Made by a program: the position numbers and the translations under genes. A model generated the notes under the pieces. That model made no database searches, was not told the DNA's origin, and saw only the letters and a list, made by a program, of their open reading frames with translations. From assembly GCA_026397695.1 (NCBI GenBank), contig JAPLUJ010000308.1:1-6852 (forward strand): a DNA stretch of 6,852 nt, given 5' to 3'. The DNA is from Verrucomicrobiota bacterium (GTDB lineage Bacteria; Verrucomicrobiota; Verrucomicrobiia; Verrucomicrobiales; Akkermansiaceae). Positions 1 through 5,702 of the stretch are shown here, piece after piece. Every line of letters begins with the position of its first letter. Positions within the stretch are counted from its first letter, which is position 1.

Positions 1-1055
1 CCGACGTGTTCGCCATGGCCGGGATCGGATTGATAGCGTTCCGCGAGGATGCGAGCCGGGCGGAGCACCTCCTCGGCGAAGGTGCCGGTGAGTTCGCGCG
101 AAACGAGCAGGTCGTGCAGCAGTCCTTGTTCGTAATCGCTTGCGGGAATGTGGAGTTTGTCGAGTTTGAGGGTTTCCGCGAGGGCGAGGTTGATTTCAAG
201 GGCGGGGAGCAGGGCTTCCGCAGTCTGATAGTCGAGATGATAGTATTTGACGAGTTCCACATCGCTCATGCCGGCGGCCTCGGCGGTGAACTGGCGCAGT
301 TTCTTGAGCGGGCAGGCGGTGCCGGACTTGGTAAGTGATGCGGCGACGGATTGGACCTCGTAGCCGATGATGACCAAGCCGTCGATTGAGACATCCGAAT
401 AATCAAACTGGATCTGGGCCAGATTGCCGGAGGCGTGTTCCCGGATTACGCGCAGCAGGGCGACGCCTTCCGCGTGGGAACCTTCGACCGCCTCGCGCGT
501 GCGATGGGTGCCCATGCGGTAGCTGGTGTAGCGCGTGATCCGGCCTTTTTGAAAGAGCAGGGCGCGGGTGTTGCCGGGGCCGACGTGCATGACCAGGGTG
601 GTGGCGTTGCGCATGGCGGGCAGGTGCTGGAGGCGGCGGCGGGTTTTCAGATATATCAGGCGCGTCATTTCGCCGTCGTCGATGGTGCCGACGCGCAAGC
701 CGCAGGCGATGCGGATGCGGTTCAACACGGTCTCATGATTTCTGGCCTCGCTGAGGATGTTAGACGCGACGGCGCGCGTCACATTGTGCGGGTCGAACCC
801 GAGTTCGGTGAGGGATTTCTGATAGCCCCTGATGATGGACACCACCCGCTCCGTAGTGGATAGACTAACAATTCCCTGACGGAAAATGTCGCGTGCCAAG
901 GGGGCCGGTTGTTCGAGGAAATCCACGGGGGTGACCGTGCCGTCGGCGTTGCGTTCGGCCACCATCATGGAAACCGAGCTCGCGCCGATATGCAGCGCGG
1001 TGGCGAGCGAAGCGGACGCCGGCGGTGGGGTGGCGGGTGGGTGGGCCTTTGGCAT
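1..1055 (-). CDS. Ppx/GppA-family protein, probable pseudoenzyme (C-terminus beyond window)
   Basis: An uninterrupted minus-strand frame runs from ATG 1055-1053 to the left edge, giving 351 residues with no stop. The fold is recognisable as Ppx/GppA (exopolyphosphatase / guanosine pentaphosphatase, actin-like ATPase fold). After a Pro/Ala-rich leader (1-18), ALHIGASSVSMMV (20-32) replaces the usual DLGSNS strand. TRAVASNILSEARN (93-106) and TRLIYL (131-136) match the family segments AVATSALREARN and ARLIYLG. VMHVGPGNTR (155-164) replaces DIGGGSTE, and residues 286-315 match the ALxLDKLHIPASDYEQGLLHDL type of C-terminal strand. By hand alignment with E. coli PPX, catalytic E121, D143 and E150 become M130, H157 and R164, so classical hydrolysis looks unlikely and a binding or regulatory role is possible. 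The gene lies downstream of the sulfatase on the same strand. An in-frame ATG at 1157 would add 34 residues. Family assignment is firm; activity is inferred. Confidence 0.85.
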   Translation of the reverse strand, partial: MPKAHPPATPPPASASLATALHIGASSVSMMVAERNADGTVTPVDFLEQPAPLARDIFRQGIVSLSTTERVVSIIRGYQKSLTELGFDPHNVTRAVASNILSEARNHETVLNRIRIACGLRVGTIDDGEMTRLIYLKTRRRLQHLPAMRNATTLVMHVGPGNTRALLFQKGRITRYTSYRMGTHRTREAVEGSHAEGVALLRVIREHASGNLAQIQFDYSDVSIDGLVIIGYEVQSVAASLTKSGTACPLKKLRQFTAEAAGMSDVELVKYYHLDYQTAEALLPALEINLALAETLKLDKLHIPASDYEQGLLHDLLVSRELTGTFAEEVLRPARILAERYQSDPGHGEHV

Positions 1056-1194
1056 CGGCACAGGACAACGCGGGATGGCTTGGGATTCAACCCTGAATAT
1101 GTGACGATCGACTTTGTCGGCCCGATTCAATAACCTTGACGACAGCGCCGAAACCATGAAATCATCCACCCGCAAGCGAAGCAACGCATCGGAA

Positions 1195-3159
1195 TCACGG
1201 GATGTAGCGCTGACGCGTTTTGCAGGGCGTATCCGGAGTCGCGCCCAGGCAAGCCCGGGCGAGCGGAATGTCCCTGACGACATTGTCAAACGACCACAGT
1301 CCCTCGCTGTGCTCGGCACCAGGCGTACGGGCCTCGTCCAGATGGGGCAGTGCCGCTTGGGCGACGGGTCCGATCCGGCAAAGCGCAAGAATCGTTTCGT
1401 GGCGGATTATGTAATCCTTGTGGGACAACAGCGCTATCAGAACCGGCACGGCCTCGTCCGCGCGTCCCAAGCCGCATAACGCTTCCGCGGCGGTCATGCT
1501 CACATCGGGAGCGGAGTCTTTCAATGCACTGAGCAGAGTTGCGGTGGAGGGGGCGGCTTTTGCGCCCAGTGCCAGCAGGCCGATGGCGCTCCAGCGCCGC
1601 ACGGCGCTGTCGTCCGCTTGCAGCAATTCGCACAGGCGCGGAATGGCCGAAGGATCGCGTTGGTTCGCCAGGTTGGCCGCGTCTAACAGTTGGCGGAGAG
1701 GATTGCGTTTGGGATCCATGCCCATTTCAAGTGGCGAATCCTTGGTGGAACGGGTATAGAGTTCGTATTGCGAGAGCAGTCCGAGGTCGCGGTTCTCCAT
1801 CATCCAGCGTTCGCACTCGACACGCAGGCGTTCCCGCGTCGCTTGGTGCTGCTGGTCGGCAGCAAGGTTGTGCAACTGCCACGGGTCCGTCTGCATGTCG
1901 TAGAGTTCCTCGACCGGCTTGCTCATGTGGAAGAAGCATGAGGGGCGGATCGAGGCAGCGAGTTTTCCAGCTTGGGCGAGCTGCCGCCATTCTTCGAGCA
2001 TGTAGGGTGCCTTCTGCCAACTGTACTGGATGGCGTCCCAGCCGACCTGCGGCATGAAGTTGCGGATATAGTAGAATCTATCGTCGCGCACCATGCGGCT
2101 GGTGTCAAAGTCTGCGTTGTCGTGGAAATCGCGGGCGGCATGAACATATCGGCGTGGCTCGCCGGCCATGGGGCCGAGGAAAGCTACGCCCTGCATGTAG
2201 CCGGGGATTTCGACGCCGGCCAACGAGAGCATGGTCGGCGCGAAGTCCACGAAACTGACCAGCCGGTTGGTGGTCGTGCCCGGCTTGGCGTGTGGCGTGA
2301 GATGCGCCCATTTCTTGGGAATCCGCACCAGCAGCGGCACATGCGGGCCTTGATCCCAAATCCAGGCCTTGCCGCCGGGCATGCCGTGGCCGTTGTCGCC
2401 GATGAAGAAAACAAGGGTGTCGTCGGCCAGCCCGTCATCGGCAAGCATCTTCAACAGCGTGGCGAAATACCCGTCCATCTGTGTGATCCGGTCGTGATAC
2501 TCGGCCCAGATTTCGCGCATGGCGGGCGTGTCGGGGAGATACGGAGGCACGGTGATGTTGGCGGGATGGTGGACGATGTCCGCAGGAGGAACGCTGTAAC
2601 AGCCCGGATCAACCGTCTTGCGGCCTGGCATGCGCTGGCCGTATTGGCTTTGATGCGTGCAAAACAGATTGATTTGGCCGAAGAACGGTTGTCCGGGTGC
2701 GCGGCTGCGCCATTCTATCCCATTGGATCCGATCTTGCTCCACGGCTGGTCTTTCGGCTTGAATTCATAGTCCAGTTTTGCGGTGCCGCCTTGGCTGCCG
2801 TTGAAGGTGTAGTAGCCGGCCTCCCGTAGCAGGGTCGGGAAACATTTCACCAACGTGGGATTCACCCACATTTCGGCGCGGTGTTGGAAGGTGCCGAGCC
2901 GCGTCGGATAGACCCCGGTGGCGAGTGCCGAACGGCTGGGGGAACAGCACGGGTGCACCGAATAACAGTTGTTGAAACGCACGCCCTGCGCCGCAAAGGT
3001 GTCAAGATGCGGGGTCACCGCATTGGCGTCGCCGTAACAGCCGAGGTGCGGACTGATATCCTCGGCGGTGATCAACAGGATGTTGGGTTGTGCGGACTGT
3101 GCGGCGCTGGCGGAGTGCGCAAAGATGGCGATCAGGAAAGCGGTTAGAATGGTTTTCAT
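1195..3159 (-). CDS. secreted family-S1 sulfatase with C-terminal HEAT-like repeats
   Basis: This 654-residue protein would hydrolyse sulfate esters or N-sulfates, probably on a polysaccharide, outside the cytoplasm. Residues 1-19 (MKTILTAFLIAIFAHSASA) form a signal peptide with an AxA-type cleavage site. The sulfatase domain starts at PNILLITAED (25-34). C72 lies in CSPSR (72-76) followed by ALATG (78-82), the Cys-type motif that is converted to formylglycine. Likely metal ligands are D34 and D255-N256 in GDNGHG (254-259), with the first Asp of the usual DD pair replaced by E33. H169 and K264 are plausible active-site residues. The layout resembles SGSH-like (heparan N-sulfatase) enzymes, but the substrate cannot be read from sequence. 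Residues 500-612 form HEAT-like helical pairs (IPRLCELL, AVRRWSAIGLLALG, VPVLIALL, YIIRHETILALCRIG). The ATG at 3159 is set by the signal peptide; no strong ribosome binding site is visible. A Ppx/GppA-like gene follows on the same strand. Confidence 0.95.
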   Translation of the reverse strand: MKTILTAFLIAIFAHSASAAQSAQPNILLITAEDISPHLGCYGDANAVTPHLDTFAAQGVRFNNCYSVHPCCSPSRSALATGVYPTRLGTFQHRAEMWVNPTLVKCFPTLLREAGYYTFNGSQGGTAKLDYEFKPKDQPWSKIGSNGIEWRSRAPGQPFFGQINLFCTHQSQYGQRMPGRKTVDPGCYSVPPADIVHHPANITVPPYLPDTPAMREIWAEYHDRITQMDGYFATLLKMLADDGLADDTLVFFIGDNGHGMPGGKAWIWDQGPHVPLLVRIPKKWAHLTPHAKPGTTTNRLVSFVDFAPTMLSLAGVEIPGYMQGVAFLGPMAGEPRRYVHAARDFHDNADFDTSRMVRDDRFYYIRNFMPQVGWDAIQYSWQKAPYMLEEWRQLAQAGKLAASIRPSCFFHMSKPVEELYDMQTDPWQLHNLAADQQHQATRERLRVECERWMMENRDLGLLSQYELYTRSTKDSPLEMGMDPKRNPLRQLLDAANLANQRDPSAIPRLCELLQADDSAVRRWSAIGLLALGAKAAPSTATLLSALKDSAPDVSMTAAEALCGLGRADEAVPVLIALLSHKDYIIRHETILALCRIGPVAQAALPHLDEARTPGAEHSEGLWSFDNVVRDIPLARACLGATPDTPCKTRQRYIP

Positions 3160-3167
3160 GGGTTTGT

Positions 3168-3191
3168 GTTGCTGGCGGATTTCGCAGCAAC
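3168..3191 (-). promoter_or_regulatory. inverted repeat at the predicted sulfatase transcription start
   Basis: GTTGCTG (3168-3174) and CAGCAAC (3185-3191) are perfect 7-base arms around 10 bases. An inner CG/CG pair (3176-3177 with 3183-3184) can extend the stem past a bulged G. It lies immediately downstream of the predicted -10, so it could be an operator at the start site or a hairpin at the 5' end of the mRNA. The symmetry is seen directly; the function is inferred. Confidence 0.35.
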
Positions 3192-3192
3192 C

Positions 3193-3219
3193 ACTATACC
3201 ATAGGAAACATCAAGCCAA
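3193..3219 (-). promoter_or_regulatory. candidate sigma70-type promoter of the sulfatase gene
   Basis: Reading the minus strand, TTGGCT (3219-3214) is followed after 15 bases by TATAGT (3198-3193). TATAGT is preceded by TGG, forming an extended -10 (TGnTATAGT), which could compensate for the short spacer. Transcription would start near 3186, giving a leader of about 27 bases before the sulfatase ATG. This is a prediction by eye. Confidence 0.45.
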
Positions 3220-3272
3220 TATGAATGGATGCGATTGCCATGGGCACGGTGCCGGGCAAGGTGGCGCGTCAT

Positions 3273-3304
3273 GGCCGAGAATCACATCAATCGGGTGCTC
3301 GGCC
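3273..3304. other. hairpin in the vapC-sulfatase gap, terminator-like without a T tract
   Basis: GGCCGAG (3273-3279) and CTCGGCC (3298-3304) are perfect 7-base arms, and an inner CAC/GTG can extend the stem. It lies between the vapC stop (3461) and the sulfatase promoter (about 3219), where a terminator would be expected. Neither strand has a following T run, so a Rho-independent terminator is not well supported. The remaining part of 3160-3460 holds no convincing gene. Confidence 0.25.
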
Positions 3305-3460
3305 ACCTACATTCCGCGCCAGGCAGCCTGTTCGGTGAAATTGTCGGTGCTGCATAATCTAACAATAAGTGCCGTCGCCGGGGAACTGGCACACGACGAG
3401 GTGCTGAGTTTTTTCTTGGGCTTGGCCATGGTGCGGGATTTCCTGCCCTGCAATACCCGG

Positions 3461-3874
3461 TCAAACCGCCCACGGATTCAGCACGGGTACATCGTCGGGG
3501 AAGTCGCTGGTGTTGCGGGTGACGATGGTGAGTTGGTGCTGAATGGCGGTGGCGGCGAGAAGGCTGTCCATGAGGGGGAGCTTGCGGCCGGCACGCTGGT
3601 GTTTGGCGTAGAAGCGACCCCATGCAAACATCACGGGCGCATCCATGACCAAGAGGCGGTTGGCGGCCCAGCGCTCGATGCGTAGATACCAGCGTTCGAT
3701 TTGGTGGCGTCGGTTGCCTGCGTCCATAAGGTGGATGCCTTTGAGCATCTCACCGAGCGAGAGGACGCTGACATGGAGTTCCGCATCGTGGTCTGCCAGC
3801 CATTGCAAGACAACCGGGGCTGGCCGGGCTTTGGAAGATTCGCAGAGAATGTTCGCATCGACTAGGTAGGACAT
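3461..3874 (-). CDS. vapC: VapC-type PIN-domain ribonuclease toxin
   Basis: This 137-residue protein has the length and layout of a PIN-domain toxin, a Mg2+-dependent endoribonuclease that cleaves RNA to arrest growth. The four acidic positions of the PIN active site are all present: D6 in MSYLVDANIL, E42 in SLGEM, D103 in LPLMDSLLAATA, and D124 in TRNTSDF. It should therefore be active if expressed. The start ATG (3874-3872) is only 6 bases after the stop of the Phd/YefM antitoxin (3881-3883). There is no clear Shine-Dalgarno sequence of its own, so translational coupling to the antitoxin is likely. It is FitB/VapC-like in type; the RNA target cannot be predicted. The family call is secure, while the symbol is the generic family name. 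Confidence 0.92.
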   Translation of the reverse strand: MSYLVDANILCESSKARPAPVVLQWLADHDAELHVSVLSLGEMLKGIHLMDAGNRRHQIERWYLRIERWAANRLLVMDAPVMFAWGRFYAKHQRAGRKLPLMDSLLAATAIQHQLTIVTRNTSDFPDDVPVLNPWAV

Positions 3875-3880
3875 GGCGGG

Positions 3881-4126
3881 CTATTGAAAATCAAGATCGC
3901 GGGCTGGGGTGGTGTCCCGTTCGAGTTGCCAATCTTTGACCGGGCAATCGCGCAGAATGTCCACCAGTTTTTCGGCCGGCTGGAGGTGGGCATACGCCTC
4001 GGCGGAGATCACGACGGCAACGGGTTTGCCGTGCCGAGTGATCGTCTGTGCCCCTTGCTTGAGCACGGTATCGAGCAGTTCGCTCAGCTTGTTTTTTGCG
4101 TCTTGGAGTGGCCAGGTTGCGTTCAC
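3881..4126 (-). CDS. Phd/YefM-family antitoxin, partner of the PIN toxin
   Basis: This 81-residue protein is the cognate antitoxin by position. Its N-terminal half is a Phd/YefM DNA-binding domain: WPLQDAKNKLSELLDTVL (about 5-22), GAQTITRHGKPVAVVISAE (25-43). The C-terminal half (VDILRDCPVKDWQLERD and the DLDFQ end) is the part expected to thread into and block the toxin. I chose GTG 4126-4124 because family members begin a few residues before this tryptophan. The same frame is open upstream to GTG 4249, but those 41 residues are Arg/Cys-rich and look non-native. The only nearby GGAG (4131-4128) sits too close to the GTG to be a good Shine-Dalgarno, so the start is uncertain. Antitoxins of this family bind their own promoter, and a suitable inverted repeat lies at 4138-4158. 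The stop is 6 bases before vapC. Confidence 0.88.
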   Translation of the reverse strand: MNATWPLQDAKNKLSELLDTVLKQGAQTITRHGKPVAVVISAEAYAHLQPAEKLVDILRDCPVKDWQLERDTTPARDLDFQ

Positions 4127-4137
4127 GCTCCAAAGAT

Positions 4138-4158
4138 GACAGGAAACTCCAGCCTGTC
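4138..4158 (-). promoter_or_regulatory. candidate operator of the Phd-VapC operon
   Basis: GACAGG (4138-4143) and CCTGTC (4153-4158) are perfect 6-base inverted arms separated by 9 bases. They begin 12 bases upstream of the antitoxin GTG start. Phd/YefM proteins are known to repress their own operon by binding palindromes at this position. The symmetry is direct; its use as operator is inferred. Confidence 0.4.
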
Positions 4159-4233
4159 TAGCTCGATTTCGCCTTTTGCGAGATGTTCTGCAACGAGCGT
4201 GGATGTGACTGCCGACGGGTGTTTTTCTCGGTG

Positions 4234-4536
4234 ATGTCTTCGCGCTCACACATGATCGAGGCCGTGATCGCTTACGGATGGGAAAGCGCGGAATTCTACC
4301 GCAAGTGGTTCAAATCCGGTTCGACCGGGTTTGACATCAAGATGCTGCAAGGAGCGATATTGAATTGGGGTTCGCCGGAAACGCGGTATTCGGATGCCCT
4401 CCTGCAACTCTTCACTCAAATTTTGCTGCCGCAGAAAAACTACATTGAACGGGTCAAACGACATTATCTCTTGTTTCGGGCCACGGTTGACAAACCTCGT
4501 TTGTCATTGCTGCGCCGCCGCCGCACTGGTGGTTAG
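4234..4536 (+). CDS. unidentified small protein, possibly a truncated gene
   Basis: The function is not recognised. From ATG 4234 the frame gives 100 residues; ATG 4252 would give 94, and GTG/ATG codons further up to 4183 keep the frame open. No start has a good ribosome binding site. The part from IEAVIAYGWESAEFYRKWF to YIERVKRHYLLF looks like a real soluble protein, rich in Tyr, Trp and Phe, predicted largely helical, with no signal peptide or membrane segment. The last residues (LSLLRRRRTGG) come from a CGC/CCG run and look unlike the rest. The stop (4534-4536) coincides with the beginning of the hicA remnant, so the gene may be cut short there or fused to foreign sequence. It is transcribed divergently from the Phd-VapC operon. 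The reverse-strand frame over the same bases reads less like protein. Confidence 0.4.
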   Translation: MSSRSHMIEAVIAYGWESAEFYRKWFKSGSTGFDIKMLQGAILNWGSPETRYSDALLQLFTQILLPQKNYIERVKRHYLLFRATVDKPRLSLLRRRRTGG

Positions 4537-4678
4537 ATGTTCCGGGAGGCAATGGCAGTCACCGCAAATTTGTTCACCCGAATGTCCCGGTTCCCGCCAT
4601 CGTGTGCGGTCACGATGGTGACGCCAAGCCCTATCTTGAAAAACACGTTGCGGAAAAATCCACGCATCCAAGCCATGA
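4536..4678 (+). pseudogene. hicA: hicA remnant (HicA-family mRNA interferase toxin)
   Basis: The frame starting at 4536 encodes DVPGGNGSHRKFVHPN and then GHDGDAKPYLEKHVAEK. These correspond to the HicA core with its catalytic histidine motif (G-S-H-R/H) and the DAKxYxEK segment. HicA toxins are small ribosome-independent mRNA interferases. Two defects are visible. The frame is closed by TGA at 4488-4490 and has no ATG, GTG, TTG or CTG before the motif, so the N-terminus is missing or shifted. At the 3' end, the frame passes an A5 run (4654-4658) and continues to TGA 4731-4733 inside hicB. One extra A would instead give AEKIHASKP and a TGA at 4676-4678, overlapping the hicB ATG as ATGA. That tight overlap is normal for hicA-hicB, which supports a one-base deletion or a sequencing error. 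The family call rests on the short core motif. Confidence 0.7.
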
Positions 4679-5094
4679 AAGCCACTCATCGTCCTGTCAT
4701 CCGGTATCCCTTTCACGTCCGGTGGAGCACTGAGGATCAAGCGTATCTTGGATCGGTTCCAGGTCTCATTGGCGAATGCTGCCATGCCGCAACACCGGAG
4801 CGCGTGCTTTCCCAACTCAAGGAAATTGCCGAGGATTTGGTGAAGCACCTACAGTGTCAAGGAACGCCCCTACCCGAACCCCGTCCCGACATCCCGCACG
4901 ATCCCGATCCGAAATGCATCCGTCTCGCCCTGGGTCTCACCCAGGTCGGGTTTGCTCATGCCCTCGGGATCAGCCCCAAGACCCTGCACAAGTGGGAGCA
5001 GGGCAGTTCGCGGCCGAGCGGGGCGGCCCGCACCTTGTTGCGTATCGCCGCAACCGAACCCATCACCGTGAAGCGCGCACTGGGCGCGCTTTGA
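4675..5094 (+). CDS. hicB: HicB-family antitoxin with C-terminal Xre-type HTH
   Basis: The 139-residue protein starts at ATG 4675; the frame is open further upstream, but the extra 46 residues overlap the hicA remnant. Residues 9-65 form the degraded-RNase-H-like HicB fold: IRYPFHVRWSTEDQAYLGSV, then PGLIGECCHAAT (29-40) and an amphipathic helix (41-60), the part that sequesters HicA. A Pro-rich linker (64-79, EPRPDIPHDPDP) leads to a helix-turn-helix at 80-126: IRLALGLTQVGFAHALGIS followed by PKTLHKWEQGSSRPSG, the Xre/Cro type, which should bind the hic promoter. This HicB-plus-HTH architecture is well known. The partner hicA directly upstream is broken, so HicB may now be an orphan regulator or antitoxin. 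No strong Shine-Dalgarno is present, in line with translation coupled to hicA in the ancestral operon. Confidence 0.88.
   Translation: MKATHRPVIRYPFHVRWSTEDQAYLGSVPGLIGECCHAATPERVLSQLKEIAEDLVKHLQCQGTPLPEPRPDIPHDPDPKCIRLALGLTQVGFAHALGISPKTLHKWEQGSSRPSGAARTLLRIAATEPITVKRALGAL
5071..5091 (+). terminator. hairpin overlapping the 3' end of hicB
   Basis: AAGCGCG (5071-5077) and CGCGCTT (5085-5091) are perfect 7-base arms with a 7-base loop. They lie in the last codons of hicB and run into its stop. Only a short TTT follows, so it is a weak intrinsic-terminator candidate. As it is within coding sequence, the symmetry may be chance in GC-rich codons. Confidence 0.3.
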
Positions 5095-5126
5095 CGCCAG
5101 GATGCATTGTTGGATTCAGATTCTTG

Positions 5127-5330
5127 TTAGCCGATTGCGGCTTGGGCTCGGTGGCGCCATCTCACAGAGAGACCAAAGGCAACACACACCGCTGATAAAA
5201 TCATGCATGTCATTGGCATGGTCCAATGAGAGTCGAAGGACTCATAACGTGACAGATCAGGGCGCGAACGTAGATACCGGATGTAAAGTGAATCCCCCAC
5301 TCGATACCGATTCTGATCATCGAGCACCAC
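5127..5330 (-). CDS. possible small membrane-protein ORF or gene fragment downstream of parE
   Basis: From GTG 5330 the frame gives 67 residues, and it stays open up to the parE stop at 5403-5405. The order of segments is YRVGDSLYIRYLRSRPDLSRYES (about 9-31), a hydrophobic stretch TMPMTCMILSAVCVAFGLSV (37-56), then a basic tail RWRHRAQ. A beta-type 'VGDxLxIRYL...P' segment directly before one membrane helix recalls the C-terminal part of DUF3592-type proteins, so this may be the tail of a gene that lost its N-terminus. That similarity is from memory of the family pattern and is weak. No good ribosome binding site precedes it. Apart from this ORF I see no gene in 5095-5402. Confidence 0.25.
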   Translation of the reverse strand: MVLDDQNRYRVGDSLYIRYLRSRPDLSRYESFDSHWTMPMTCMILSAVCVAFGLSVRWRHRAQAAIG

Positions 5331-5402
5331 GATGGCAGACGCGTGACAGGTTTGAGTTAGTGGGGTGGTTGAGGAGCTTGTGGCGTCTTGCCATCCGCGG
5401 CT

Positions 5403-5702
5403 CTATGATTGGCCGAGAGCCTTTCGTATTCTCTTTGGATCTCTCCGGCAATCAAGAATCCGATAGTCCACCGGTTCCTTGTCGGCTTCGATCCGGTAAT
5501 AAATCGCGTATGGAAAGCGCTTTGAAAGCAGACGATGAAAACCAAAGACCCGGCGGTGAATACCAGCGTAAAGCACCAACGAGTCAATATCAGAGCAAAG
5601 GCAGTCCTGGAAGTAATCGCCCAATCCGACTTCCCGCGATTCGTAAAAATCCCTCCCGTATTCGAGATCGGCAACAGCGGATGGTAGGATTCGGATTGTC
5701 AT
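5403..5702 (-). CDS. RelE/ParE-family toxin
   Basis: The 99-residue protein has the RelE/ParE layout. An N-terminal strand (MTIRILPSAVADLE) is followed by helices carrying FYESREVGLGDYFQDCL (19-35), then beta strands RVFGFHRLLSKRFPYAIYYRIE (51-72) and YRILDCRRDPKRI (80-92). The motif 'LxxKRFPYxIYYRIE ... V.YRILDCRRDPxRI' is characteristic of plasmid-stabilisation type toxins, which either cut mRNA on the ribosome (RelE) or poison gyrase (ParE); which one cannot be told here. The start ATG 5702-5700 has a strong Shine-Dalgarno, GAGGAGG at 5715-5709, 6 bases ahead. The start abuts the TGA of the upstream ORF (5703-5705), so the two are probably translated as a pair. This order with an antitoxin first is common, yet the upstream ORF does not look like a known antitoxin. 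The protein appears full length. Confidence 0.88.
   Translation of the reverse strand: MTIRILPSAVADLEYGRDFYESREVGLGDYFQDCLCSDIDSLVLYAGIHRRVFGFHRLLSKRFPYAIYYRIEADKEPVDYRILDCRRDPKRIRKALGQS

Noticed and set aside
6..863. Plus-strand ORFs of 110 and 142 residues at 6-338 and 435-863
   Set aside because: They lie antisense to the Ppx/GppA-like gene, are Gly/Ala/Val-rich shadow translations, and match no family pattern, whereas the minus-strand frame is continuous and recognisable.
1972..2829. Long plus-strand ORF (285 residues) opposite the sulfatase
   Set aside because: It is antisense to the conserved sulfatase core; the composition (many His, Val, Gly, Arg) is that of a codon shadow and there is no start signal.
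3307..3429. Minus-strand 40-residue ORF starting MAKPKKKLSTSS
   Set aside because: It has a plausible start but is very short, Ser-rich, without a proper ribosome binding site and without recognisable motif; not enough to call a gene.
4127..4249. N-terminal extension of the Phd/YefM antitoxin to GTG 4249
   Set aside because: The added 41 residues are Arg/Ser/Cys-rich, unlike the family, and would run across the candidate operator.
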